From assembly GCA_035771175.1 (NCBI GenBank), contig CM069589.1:27918201-27982200 (forward strand): DNA of 64,000 nt, read 5' to 3'. The notes under the pieces are model-generated. The model did no database searches. It was not told the origin of the DNA and saw nothing but the letters and a program-made list of their open reading frames with translations. How positions within the stretch are numbered: the stretch's first letter is position 1; every line of letters starts with the position of its first letter. Position numbers and translations under genes: made by a program. This document shows positions 10,822-23,300 of this stretch, one piece after another. This DNA comes from Paratinospora sagittata. Its lineage: Eukaryota > Streptophyta > Magnoliopsida > Ranunculales > Menispermaceae.

Positions 10822-11033
10822 ACCAACAGGTGGTAGCTTAGTTGGTTAAGAAATTGAGTATAAGTGGAGTTGAGGTCCAGGTCTCGAGTTAAAGCCTGGG
10901 CATGCCCTCATTTATCCGCTCCTATTGGGAGGGCTAGCCCAAATGTCTTTACAATGCTCGAGTCCGAGAGGAGCCCAAAGGGAAGGAGGACACCTCTCGG
11001 GTGCTGGAAAACTTGTAATAAAAAAAAATAAAA
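10822..11033 (+). mobile_element. tRNA-type SINE with target duplication
   Basis: A 212-bp element with an A-box-like TGGTAGCTTAGTTGG at 10831-10845, a B-box-like GGTCTCGAGTT about 45 bp later and an A-rich tail (AATAAAAAAAAATAAAAA). It is flanked by 14-bp direct repeats that differ at one base: AAGGATGTCTTATA (10808-10821) and AAGGATATCTTATA (11034-11047). The RNA polymerase III boxes, A tail and long duplication together support a SINE, presumably mobilised by an L1-type LINE. I do not recognise the family. Confidence 0.85.
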
Positions 11034-11574
11034 AAGGATATCTTATAAGCTCATAGTAAATTAAATTTTTAGTGACAAAAGCACTTCTACATACATTCAT
11101 TAAAGTAAATTAACAGTCAATTATCATTTTGTTGACCACTGAGGTACCTTTTTAACAATGTATTGTGTAAAAGAATGTCGGTTGAATACATATTGTTAAA
11201 TGAATTAAGGGAAATTCTAATTTAACTGCAAATTTTGTAACTGCATGTACAAATATACATGCATGTCCATTGGATATTAACGTTTTGCACATCTCAAGGT
11301 GTATAATAAATGATCCAATGAACAAGGTCGGTCTTGACTATTTGGAGGCCCAGGGCGAAGTATATAAAATGGGGCCCTTCTATACATTAATAAACAAATA
11401 TTTTTATAAAGATTGTGAATACATTACAACTATATTTTTATAAATAAACAAATTATTTTATAAATAAAACATTACAATCATATCCAACATCAAAATAACC
11501 CATTACGAAAAAAAAAAATCAAATACATTTACAAAGGTTCCAGAAAACAAAAATTACAACAAATCAAAAGTACT

Positions 11575-12389
11575 TGTAGGTGCAAAATCTGACCAACACC
11601 AAATAGATGAATGCGTGGAGGAGGTAATATAATCCGGAAGTGCGAAACTCTCTGACTCCGGCGAGGGTTTATTAACTCGATCTAAGAAGAAGAAAGAAAT
11701 AGGGCTATAGTAAGGAACACCGGTGTGGTTCCGGCCAAAGACCTTCCGATGCCTAAGTTAGAGCTTGTTTAAGGCTATAGCACTAACTCTTGTAGAAAGT
11801 TGTACGTACCTTATGAGAAGGGTTGTAGGTTTTATTTATAGAGGAGGTCCTCTGGCCGGAGTGGCTAGCTACCCTGTAGGAAAGTGCCACATGTCATCTC
11901 GTCATTGGTCGAGATGAGCTGGATGAGCTCATCTATTGCGGGTTGGTTGGATCGGATGATCTCTATCTTCCTGGTTTGTCTTAGAGAAAGAGTCTCATTC
12001 CGTCTCTATGTCGAAGTTTGTGTTTGATACGTACAGCTATTACGGATACCTCAGGATGTGGCGTGCTAGGAATGACTCCCTTATCTTCTCTATCTCGTCT
12101 GGAATAATCAGCTCAGCTCAAGGCCGATCTGCCAACCCTGAGCAGAACTGCACCGAGCTAGGCCGAGCTATCGTCACCATCGTGTTCTTGGGATTTTCGT
12201 AAAAACCATCTCACTAGATCGGCTTGGACGATTTTTACTAGTTGAGTCAAATCTAGGCCAGCAGAGCTGATCTGTCGGTCATATCGTCGTACGCAATTTT
12301 TACTCCGCCACCTCAGCTCGCCAGCTCATTCACGTGGCTTATGCTTTCTATAATGCCAGGTCAGCTCTTGCTGAGCTGACCATCCAACA
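11575..12389 (-). repeat. Tat 3' LTR
   Basis: 815 bp, TGTTGGATGG at its minus-strand start (12389) and CACCTACA at its end (11575). It is clearly homologous along its length to 39948-40741. The adjacent purine tract marks it as the 3' copy. It is GC-richer than its surroundings, with frequent AGCTCAGC and GAGCTGA words. Confidence 0.88.
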
Positions 12390-12653
12390 TTTACCCCCAA
12401 GCCTTTCAGTTCTAACAAAGGTGAGAGGTTTATCCCCATAGTAGATTTTCCTCGAGATCTGTTACATGAGAGATATCCAGAAGACCATCATAACGATTCA
12501 TCTACTTGACTCGGAACCGTCCAATGATCCTCGGGATCCATAATTCTATAAGCCCTCCTGCCAAGCCTCACATCAGTTCAATGATTGGCTCAGAACCGTT
12601 GGATATTTCTCGAGATTTGCATCATTTTGCAGCTCTGCGTCGAGTAGGTTCCT

Positions 12654-12663
12654 CTATATATAG
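12654..12663 (+). promoter_or_regulatory. Candidate TATA box for the Tat antisense ORF
   Basis: CTATATATAG about 160 bp upstream of the first ATG (12823) of the antisense ORF and oriented with it. It is a sequence match only. Confidence 0.4.
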
Positions 12664-12822
12664 TGGTTCCCACTCATTTGACGATATTTTTCCATTGTTT
12701 CTCTCCCAGCTCAGAATTTAACCAGCTCATCTTTGTTTCAGCTTGGACATTCCTACGTCTGGCTCTTGTTTCTTGCTCGATATTTTTCCTACAATCATTC
12801 CTTATTAATTTATTTAGTATTT

Positions 12823-14898
12823 ATGGCTTTCATGGATGGCTTCCTAGCTTACCTGGCAGAGTCTCTACGATGTGGAGATGACGCCGAGCAGCAACTTCGT
12901 GATGAGGCAGAGGCTGCTTAGCCATTCAAGGAGAGAGAGTCTGAGGGCTTCAAGATCCTTACCCAAGGTGATGTCGCCCTCAATCATTGCTCTATTCGGG
13001 AGTGAGTTCAAAGTGAGAGGGTCCAAGATGAGCCAAGCACATTCGTCCGACGAGCCGAGGAGGCCTCCTTGGACGATGAAGCTATCAAGGTTGAGTCCGA
13101 GCCCGAGTTCGACACCGAGTCGGATGAGGTTGTACCGGTGGCGGCCTTTCTTTTTCAATTGACGAGTTCATTTCCACTGTCACCGATGACCAACTTTCAT
13201 ACTTAAGGGCTCTGCTCGGCTTTCTATTATCTGTTCGTATGCGCGTTTCCCAGCGCACCGACAGACTGAGCTTCCCTAAGAAGGGTTGGGTAACCTTCTA
13301 CACTAGCTTGTTTAAGTACGGAGTGACCCTTCCTTTACCCAAGGTCATTTGCTGTCTATTGGCCGACCTGAGTGTCACCCAGCTCAGCTTAGCCCCAATG
13401 CTTGGCGGGCCTTCCTCGGCCTAATGGTACTGTGGAGGAACGTAATTGGTCGAACTTCAGTTCGACGAAGTTCAAGCTTGTCTACCAGCTCAAACTCCAC
13501 CCACGTTGCTCTGGTTGGTACTACCCGAGCACGTGGGCGAGCGAGGACAAACATGCAGCCTTAATCACTGAGAACCCAACTGCTAACAAAGGGTGGAAGA
13601 ACACCTGGTTCCTTGTCTCAGGGAATTGGGCTGAGGAAGCTGGTGTGCCGACTCGGTTTAAATACCCAGGTACCGAGCTGACCTCTGTCCTTATTTCTCT
13701 GTTGCATTGTGTGTATTTTCGTTCAACTCGTCCTAAATTCTATTTTGCTCTTCCTTACAGTTTACTGGGATAGTCCGACGAAGACAACCAAAGCCGACCT
13801 CTCTAAATTGGAAGAGATTTACCACACAAACTACTGGGATCACTCCTACGAGGTCATCTTGACCCCAACTCATCTTTTCGCAACAGACCTTGTTAACAAA
13901 CAAGAATTTTTCATAGGTAAGTGACACTTGTTGATTTCGATGGCTTTCTGGTTTTGTCCCGAGCTAACGTCTTTTTACTATCGACCTATCTACAAGTTAT
14001 CCGACCGAGATCATGTCTGCTAAGAAGACGAGCACTCGCGCCTTCAACCTTGAGCTGATGTGAGCTTCCGAGCAGGCTCAGTCGTCCGCTCAAAAGACCA
14101 ACTCACCCGCCGAGCAGGAGGCTCGGTCTCAACAGGCTACCCCAGTTGGTAGTTTTTCTGCTCTACCTCCAATGGTTAGAGCTTCTCCGGTTACCGTCAC
14201 CCCGGAAGAAGTTGCAGCTCGGCTCAAGGGCAAAGCTCGGGTGCCTGATGTCTCCAACTGCAGACCAGGCAAGAATCTCCGTGAGATGGGGCCTCCAGTG
14301 ACAAAGCTTGATGGTCAAGATCTCATAATTCGGCGCTACCAGGTCGGACTTCCCTGAGCCAAGGTCGACCTGGGAATGGACGACCACATCCGAGACAACG
14401 TTTCTCTCGCGTTTGTGAAATTTGTCGAGGTAACAAGTTTTTTCTCATAGCTACTTGTAATTTTTCAATTCGCCTGGTCTAACTTGTGCATTTGTTCTTG
14501 TTCAGGCTGCCTATCATGTTTTTCTGGCTCTGAAAAAGGTTGATGGCCTGCCCATCTCTGTCGAGGCTGAGAAGAAGAAACTGAATGAGAAGATGGACAG
14601 GAAGGTGGAGGAGCTTGAGGGCCGACTTGCCAAGACTGATTCAGAACTGTCCTTCACCGTGTCGAACCTACAGAGATCGACCTCGGAAAATGAAGTCCCG
14701 AAGGCAAAGGTTGCTTCCCTGGAGTCCGAGCTGGTCAACCCGGCTTGTCGTGCTGTTGAGAAGTTTAAGGCTTCCCAAAAGTTTGAGATGGATCAGGTTC
14801 ACATGAGGGTCAACTTCTGCAAGTATTTCATGGATAAAGTTGACATGGCCTCCTTTGACAACTTCAGGGCAGAGCAGCAACAGGACAGGGCTGATTGA
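12823..14898 (+). pseudogene. Tat antisense ORF (aORF), four exons, decayed
   Basis: Plus-strand coding region opposite to gag-pol, between the 3' LTR and the pol end: the place of the antisense ORF of Tat elements. Exon 1 (to 13669) includes a block with DEFISTVTDDQLSYL, WVTFYTSLF and LAPM, then NKGWKNTWFLVSGNW after frame changes. GT-AG introns fit 13670-13760, 13917-13996 and 14430-14505. Joining across the first (phase 1) and third (phase 0) keeps the frame. Exon 4 is open to 14898 and looks coiled-coil (KKKLNEKM, KVEELEGRL, LESEL). Stops after the early exon 1 segment and within exon 3 make it a pseudogene. Its function is unknown in the family. Confidence 0.68.
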
Positions 14899-15639
14899 GC
14901 CAAAGAAGAAGCGTTATTAGGGAAGCTGGTGTTGCCGAGCCAATGGTCAGAGCTGAGGGAGAAGGCCAAGGAGAGACCGAGGTCAAGCAACATGTGGCCG
15001 ATGGGGATGTTGTCATTCTAGGTCTCTAGGCCTTTGTGTTAACCTATACAGTTCATCACTTAGCTCGTCCCCAAATATACTGTGATAAAGTATATTTTGA
15101 TGATCACAAACAAAGTACTTTTCGGTGCTAACGAGCGTTTATCAAGATTTCATCAAAGCACTTAAGGAAAGCAAAAATCCAAGGAACGACTCGATCAAGG
15201 AACTCAAAGATCACATCTAACGATCAAGATCATTTCAATCAAAAGGACTTCAACGCTCACATTATGATTTCATGATCACTTCACTCGAACGATTCGATCA
15301 AGCTTCAAGTCTGCATCTCTCAATCAACGTTCAAGACATTCAACTCTACGCAAAGCTCTTATTGAAGATCTCATAATGAAGAGTTGGATTTAACGGTTAT
15401 GAGAAATGAGAAATACACAAAGTATTTAAGGTATATCTTTCTCTAATCGATATTGCTCAAAATATTTTTCAAAACCATGCATAAATCATCTGCATATGTT
15501 TTTCAAATCTGCATGTTTTGATTTTACGCTTTACGATATTTCAAACGATTTAATATTATATATTTAATTTGAAATCTACCGAGTTTTCATTTGCATTTAT
15601 CGAATATTTAATTGAGAGAAAAAAAAATTTCAACGAGTC

Positions 15640-16330
15640 TTTCAGGACGCTAATGAAATAGAAACGCTCTCCTGAACTTGATAAGTCAGGATGCTGATAG
15701 TTCATTAGAACGCTGATAATGTTCAAGGTTGAATTGAACTGATTTATCAAGACGCTTACTTGTATAGTAACGGCCTCCTTTATTAGTCAACCTCTGAAGT
15801 TGTCAGGAAGCTGACTTAGCATCAGCTCACTGAAAGATTTCTTAAGATTTTCAAAGAATGTCTCTTTGAGGACGCTGATAGCTATAAGTTGAATAATCTA
15901 TCAGAATGCTACTTGGATAGAAGCGCCCTCACCTTTGGGAATCAACTTAGTAACTTTCAGGACGCTGATTGTCCTTCAGCGTGTTTGTGTTTTGTTTCAA
16001 ATGTTTTTAACTGGTAGGACGCTTACATAGTTGTAATGCCCTCATGTTTTGTTTTATGTTTTAAACTGGTAGGACGCTTACTCGGAAAGTAGTGCCCTCA
16101 TGCACTTAGTTATTTTTAAATAAAGCAGAATGCTAGCTGTGCATTAGCACCCTCAAGATTAAGTTGTTTAAGTGTCTAAGTAAGTCAGGACACTCTTGTT
16201 TCAGCAGCGCCCTCACTTAAGTGTTCTGCAGGATGCGTATACGTAATAAGCACCCTCAAGGATCAAAACAACAAAGTTGATATTATGCGTCAGGGCACTG
16301 ATTACGGAATTAGGACGCTAATTCAACAAC
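15640..16330 (+). repeat. U3 hairpin array of S6
   Basis: About ten pairs of TCAGGACGCT and AGCGCCCTCA half-sites. The clearest is AGGACGCTTAC-ATAGTT-GTAatGCCCT around 16016-16042, and others follow at 16073 and 16135. Spacing of pairs is about 60-70 bp. Confidence 0.75.
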
Positions 16331-16590
16331 CGTCACTATTCTAATAAGTACACTGCATCGGTCTACTTTTTCAAAACGAACCTTTGCACAGAGTCCTTTT
16401 CAGACCTATTAGAGATCTTCTCTGATACATGAATTAAGTTTTTCTAAAACTTTCATTTTTCATGAAATCTGAAAGGAACCAGAATGTTAGTAAAAATTGC
16501 AGTTGCCATTTTCATATAACATTCTAGCCGTTGTGTGTAAACGTTCATATTATTTGAACTTCAAATGTCTAACGGCTATGTCCCATTAAG

Positions 16591-16600
16591 TCTATAAATA
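16591..16600 (+). promoter_or_regulatory. TATA box of S6 LTR
   Basis: TCTATAAATA, the same box and context as in S1 and, reversed, in S7, S9, S10, S11, S12 and S13. Confidence 0.7.
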
Positions 16601-17209
16601 CCAACACTAAGGGTCAAACAACTTGCCAATCATTTTTGTATTGTGCCAATACTTTTTGAAAATAGTCTCTGTCAAAATGTTTTTCATTATCTAAACTTTC
16701 AAAGTATTTTTCACTGATACCGTATGTATGCATATGATTTTCATACTGAGCTTATTTTCATTCTATCTATGAAAATCTATTTGACCTAGTATCAACTCAA
16801 ATTCTCAGCACCGATTCATGCTTGGTATTATTCTTACTGAAGATAGAATTTGAGATATAGTTCAAGATATACAGTTGTACTTGATTTCATATCTTAAGTA
16901 TTGTATTGAACTATATTAGTAGGTGCGTTAACTACTGATCACTGAACTAAAAGTTTCCATACTTATATTTTATATCTATTTTGAAAACTATCTGTGTCTT
17001 TGATTTACACCAGTCCTTCGTTTCTATAAGTCAATCTTTATTTGGTATTTATTATTTTCGAATAAGCACTGATCTTCATATCATATCATTCATGCTTTTC
17101 GAAACTGCACTTGAGCAATACTGAACATTGAAAGGTAAACGACTGTAGGTGTATTTCAACTTAGCATTACCTATTCATATTTCATATCTTTGTAATGTTA
17201 TGTAATGAG

Positions 17210-18572
17210 TGTTACACGCAAACCGCAAGTGTACGGTTGCCAAGTTATAATATATTCATATGAGATATCGGGTATCGTCCTTAGGGATATTTACTACACT
17301 ATCTATCTCGTTTTAACCCTAATTTTATCTAGACAATCAAAATCGAATAATGAAATGATTAAGACAAAAATTAAACTAATTAATTAATAACTAACAACGC
17401 AATGCAAATCGAATGGTAAATCAATTTGGAGATTAAACTAAAAGTTCGATGTCACCTCATTCTCAACTATGTCTAGATATGTGTATTATTATTAAATCAA
17501 TTCTTTAGATTATAAGTCGGAATTCCTAACGTTTCTAATTCTTTCTTTTGAAGCAGAACTAGAGCATATTATCATTATATTAATTTAACTTTTTCGATGA
17601 AAACTTAACATAACAGTAATTCATTAAGATCTATGATTTCCACTTAATGACTTAAAAGCTTCTCGATCTCCTTTTGAGTCTCACGATAGCTAGGTTATAC
17701 TCTCCAGATTCCAACTCAAGGTACCCTTTTTTGGAGCATCTACCTCGAATCTAGGATCATTCAATCCTTGATCAGGGGATCGAAAGCTTTATGCACAGAA
17801 AAATATAAATAAACTAAAAGAATTCATTAATAATAATTAAATAATAAACGTCAACACATAGTCTCGAGTTTGGATCAATCTACACCTCTAGAAAAGGCTT
17901 TAGTTCATAACTAAAGACATGAAAACAATAACTAATGGTTCAAACATGAATCGGAACAAAGGAAAACAAACTAGAATTGGTGTAGAGATTTTCAATAATC
18001 TTCAATACAAATCTTCTTCTCCACTTTTCTTCCAGCAGTGAAACCTTCGTTCTCCTCTCTATATTCCAATGTGTTCCTCCCTCCAGATTCTTCAGTTTGA
18101 TATCCTATATCACTCCAATCTAACACCCAAAACCAAAATTAGAAAGTCCTGAAAAACTAAAATCGCAAAAGGGCAACCCTAGCGCCGCGGTGCTCCAATT
18201 GGCATTTTCCCTGCGCCGCGATGCTCTGAGGCTTGCATGTACGGCTGGATTGTGTACTTGGCCAAATTTTTGCACCTTCTGACTTGGGGTCTTCATACTT
18301 CACTTTTATGCTTTCTTGTACATATTTTTATCATCCCAATCCATGACTAATGCTTCAAACACCTACAAAACATAGCAAATCAAATTAAAAACACTCTTAA
18401 ACATAAATTAAATCTAATCATAGACTAGTAAACTCAAATAATGTATAAAAACCAATTTATTCCTAAACTAACAAATCAATCAAAACTAACATAAACACAC
18501 TAAACTAATGCATAAATCATCCTAAAACTTCTATAAAATACTCCTAAAACATGTCTAAATATGCATCTATCA
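17210..18572 (-). repeat. Athila 3' LTR
   Basis: 1363 bp. The plus-strand left end is TGTTACACGCAAACCGCAAG, the CAAACCGCAAG block recurring at 25715 and 61328. The right end is ATGCATCTATCA. A small GC-rich island with GCGCCGCGGTGCT and GCGCCGCGATGCT lies at about 18182-18226. Confidence 0.9.
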
Positions 18573-20307
18573 AACACCCCCAAACTTAGGACTTTGATCG
18601 TCCCGAGCAAAGGGAAAGCAAAACTATAATTCAACTAACATGTTAATCATCAAACTACCATCTTATTCTCAAAAAAATTAGGAATTTGATTCGAAATATC
18701 ATGCAAGATCATCATTATGGCCTCTAAGATCACATTAAAAGATAATAACTCATTGGAAAGTTTCAAGAGTGTTAGAGATGTCTAGATTTTCAATTGAACT
18801 CCTCACCTAACCTCAACTTCCATTCTCAAACACACCATCATTTAGTTAATCTCATAAAACCACTCATGGAATTCATAGACAAATGCAAGATAGTATAAAG
18901 TGTAAGTGATCTCAAATAAATATATATAGTGAATCCCATAAGCAAATCTTTCATATCAATCTCCACTAATGTAGATTACATGCCATTTAGAATCAATAGG
19001 TCTTTCCTAGGTTGTAATGCATGGCCAGAGGTCAAAGGTAGGGAAAATTTGAAAAAATTTAGGCTAAAAACACCCTAAACACTTTGATAATTTACAACAT
19101 CCACGACATCACATATAGAACCAAAACAACCCGATTGCAGCACCTATACCTCCTTCAAATATCTGGTTTTTTTCATTTCATTCCCCATTCTTTTGTTTGC
19201 TTGTTTTCTTATTTTCAAAGAATAACTACACCCTCAAACTTATTTCTTTTCATAATCACGGGCATAACATCTTTTCCTTCTCTTTTTCAATTGATTTTAT
19301 TTTTCATTAAAACTCATAAACAAACTTCACATTTTTCGCTTCTTTGTCACCCTTTTTATTCACTTTTCTTTCCCATTGTTCTTTCATTCAAATAGGAACG
19401 CGCCAACATGATGAAAGTGAATACGGTACATAGGTTGAAAAATAGGGAAATTAACATGATAAGCTCAAATTTCCTGATGTATAGGTAACAAAGAAAAGGA
19501 TAATCAGCTCAAAATGGGTGACTAGGGATATAATAAAAAAAACTAAGGTTGGCTATATGGCTCAAACTCATCCAAACATGGCCTAAATCATCTCCCTCAT
19601 GGCATGCTCTCTAGGATTCCACTTCAAGTGATAATCAAACTTGTTCTAGGATTTCTAGAGATCTAATATATATAACTTTACTTGCATATATCCAATTCAA
19701 ACAAGTCGTGGTTTCACTAAATCAACTACACTAGACATGTAAAGAATTTCAAACAAAACAAAGATCAAAGTTGAATCAAGCACACAGACTTATAAGTTAC
19801 TCTCTACATTCTCATTTTCATGTGCATGTTCTCTTATCATTGGCCATTCAGAAAAATAAAACTAATTGAATCAAATCAGAATTTGTAAGATCATAAGACA
19901 TCCTAACCTAAAACTACTATATCTTCACCATGACAAGTCAAAAATTAAAACTCTTCCCCCAAACTTAAAATAAGCATTGTCCCTAATGCGTCACAATAAG
20001 AATAAAAATAAAGCATGGATGGAAATAAAATAAGGAGAGGTTTAGAAAACCCCGTTTAACCCAAAGGGTCGAGGTCTCCACAAAAGCTCTTCATCCGCTC
20101 CATGTAGCTCGCATAGGGCCCCCAAACATACTTTAGAACCTGAAAAGGAAAAGAAACAAAACTTGTCAATGGTATGAAACTCAAAGCTATACTATAATGA
20201 CTAACATAAATAAATAAAATAAATAAATAAATAAACTCCAAAACGGATGGGTTGCCTCCCAACAAGCGCTTGGTTTAAAGTCCTCAGCCCGACTTCCTTC
20301 AAGCTCC
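18573..20307 (-). other. Athila 3' untranslated region
   Basis: About 1.7 kb between the pol stop and the purine tract. Non-coding, AT-rich, with an AAATA repeat at 20209-20236. A 69-codon frame at 20056-20265 ends in WGPYASYMERMK and may be a degraded conserved Athila tail; I do not call it a gene. No envelope-like frame is visible. Confidence 0.6.
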
Positions 20308-23300
20308 TCAATTAAGGTCCTCGAAGTATAAATCATCCTCATGAGCTGGCTCGCTTCCATAGTAGTGTTTCACTCGATGTCCATTGACTCTAAAGAGAGA
20401 GTCGTCTTTGCTACGCAACTCGATTGTGCCATATGGAAACACCTTTGTAATAGTGAAAGGCCCTGACCATCTAGACTTCAATTTACCTGGAAACAATGTC
20501 AACCTTGAATTGTAAAGAAGAACCTTTTGTCCCGGCTTGAACTCCCGCTTAACTATCATCTTGTCATGCCATTTCTTTGTTTTCTCCTTGTATACCTTGG
20601 CATTCTCATAGGCATCTTTGCGGAATTCATCCATCTCATTCAATTGGAGATGTCTTTGGTCATTGGATGCCTTCAAATCATAATTCAACTTCTTAATATC
20701 CCAAAAAGCACGGTGTTCCAAATCGACTGGTAAGTGGCATGCTTTCCTGAACACCAAATGATACAGAGACATCCCAATGGGTGTCTTAAAAGCTATCTAG
20801 TATGCCCATAAAGCGTCATCGAGCTTTAAAGCCCAATCCTTTCTCTTGGTGTTCACGGTCCTTTCTAGGATTTGCTTCACCTCCCGATTACTAATCTCAG
20901 CTTGTTCATTGCTTTGAGGATGGTAGGCCATGGCAACCTTATGTTTCACCCCATACTTGGAAAGTAATGTATGAAAAAGTTTGTTGCAAAAGTGGGATCT
21001 TTCGTCACTAATAATTGCTCGAGGAGTGCGAAAAAGTGTAAAAATCTGCTTTTGAAGGAACTTCAATACTACCCTTGCATCGTTAATGGTTGTGGCAATT
21101 GCTTCCACCCACTTTGACACATAATCCACCGCCAAGGGAATATACGTCTTCCCACATGAAGAGGGAAACGGGCCCATGAAGTCTATACCCCAAACATCAA
21201 ATAGCTCCACCTCTAAGATATTCGTCAATGGTTGCTCTTGTCTCCTAGAAATAGTACGAAGACGTTGGCATCGGTCACAAGTTTTCACAAACGCATAACT
21301 GTCCCGAAACAATGTGGGCCAATAAAACCCACTTTGAGGAACCTCTGCCGCTGTCCGTGTAGCCCCAAAATGACCACCATATGAAGAGGAGTGGCAATCA
21401 TGGAGAATGGGCTGCACTTCCTCCTTTGATACAAACCTATTAATGATTTGATCATTGCACCTCTTAAATAGCAAGGGATCATCCCAAAGGTAGAAGCGCA
21501 CATCATGTAGAAACTTCTTCTTCCTTGCATATGATATATCCGGAGGTAAGACACCACTAGCCAAGTAATTCACATAGTCGGCATACCATGGAAGTATTGC
21601 AAATATCTCGTACAATTGTTCATCTAGAAATGTTTCCAATATGGGCACACCATCATCTTTCTCATCTAGTTGTAGCCAAGATAAGTGATCCGCAACTACT
21701 TTCTCACTCCTTTTCTTGTCTCTAATTTCCATATCAAATTCTTGAAGTAAGAGGACCCATCGAATCTATCGAGGCTTTGCATCCTTTTTCTCAAATAAGT
21801 AGCAGATGGCGGCATGGTCGGTCTATACAATCACTTTAGAGCCAATGATGTAGGATCTAAACTTATCACAAGCAAAGACCATCACGAGTAATTCCTTTTC
21901 GGTTGTGGTGTAATTTTGTTGAGCCCCATCAAGGGTCCTACTGGCATAGTAAATAGCCCGAAACATCTTCTCCCTTCTTTGTCCAAGAACAGCTCCCACT
22001 GCATAGTCGCTCGCATCACACATGATCTCGAACGGTTCACTCCAATCTTGTATCACCATGATAGGTGCTGATATCAAAGCTATCTTGATCAACTCAAAAG
22101 CTTTCTCACAATGCTCATCAAACACAAATGGAGTCTCATTCTCAAGTAGGTTGCAAAGGGGCTTTGCTATCTTGGAAAAGTCCTTTATAAATCTTCTATA
22201 AAACCCCACATGCCCCAAAAAACTCCTTATGTCCTTAACACTCTTCGGATGTGAAAGCTTCTCAATAGTGCAAATCTTTGCCTTGTCTACCTCAAGTTCC
22301 TTAGACGAAATTCGGTGTCCAAGAACAATCCCCTCATGCACCACGAAGTGACACTTTTCCCAATTAAGCACAAGGTTCGTCTCTTCACACCTCTTCAACA
22401 CAAGGGAAAGGTTATGTAAGCAATGATCAAAAGAGGATCCAAAAACTGAAAAATCATCCATGAAGACCTCCATGATGTCCTCCACCAAATCTGAAAATAT
22501 AGCCATCGTGCATCGTTGAAAAGTCGTTGGTGCATTACACAATCCAAATGGCATACATCGAAAAGCAAACGTACCATACGGGCAAGTGAACGTAGTCTTC
22601 TCTTGATCCTCCGGGGCGATGGCTATCTGATTATACCCCGAATACCCGTCTAAGAAACAATAGTAATGGAAACCCACCAACCGATCTAACATCTGATCAA
22701 TAAAAGGAAGGGGAAAGTGATCCTTTCTTGTGGCCTTGTTGAGCTTCCGGTAATCTATGCAAACTCTCCAGCCCGTCACTATTCTAGTCGAAATCAGTTC
22801 ATTCTTGTCATTCATGACCACAGTCATCCCACCTTTCTTGGGCACCACTTGAACCGGACTTACCCACGACCTATCCGAAATGGCGTATATGATACCCACC
22901 TTGAGCCACTTTAATAGTTCAGCTTTCACAACCTCCTTCATGGGTGGATTTAGCCTTCTTTGATGTTCAATTGATGGCTTGTAAGATTCCTCCATCAAGA
23001 TTTTGTGCATACAAATGGAGGGACTTATCCCCTTGATGTTGGCTATGGACCACCCCAAAGCGGACTTGTACTCTCTCAAGATGCATAATAGCTTCTCTAC
23101 TTCCACACTAGACAAAGTCGATGATATGATGACCTGCATAGTAGACTTCTCATCCAAAAATGCATAACGAAGGTGCTCTGGTAAGGGCTTCAACTCCGGC
23201 GAATATTCAAATGACTCGGGTGGCGAAGAAACTTCAATATCTTCCGTTTCGGCGATTGTACTTGTAGGATTGTGGGCTTCAAGAGCTAAGGCATAATTCT

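Larger units (their letters stand above)
12390..15036 (-). other. Tat 3' internal region holding the antisense ORF
   Basis: The part of the Tat internal domain between the 3' LTR and the S6 insertion. 12390-12650 is non-coding and begins with the purine tract. The remainder is the antisense ORF region and about 130 bp after it. No minus-strand coding region was recognised. Confidence 0.7.

Noticed and set aside
10831..10905. A functional tRNA gene
   Set aside because: A- and B-box-like motifs are present but no cloverleaf can be drawn, and the A tail and target duplication identify a SINE.
18573..20307. Envelope-like ORF of Athila
   Set aside because: No frame of adequate length, signal peptide or membrane helix on the minus strand. 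The 103-residue plus frame at 19084 is low-complexity Phe/Leu.
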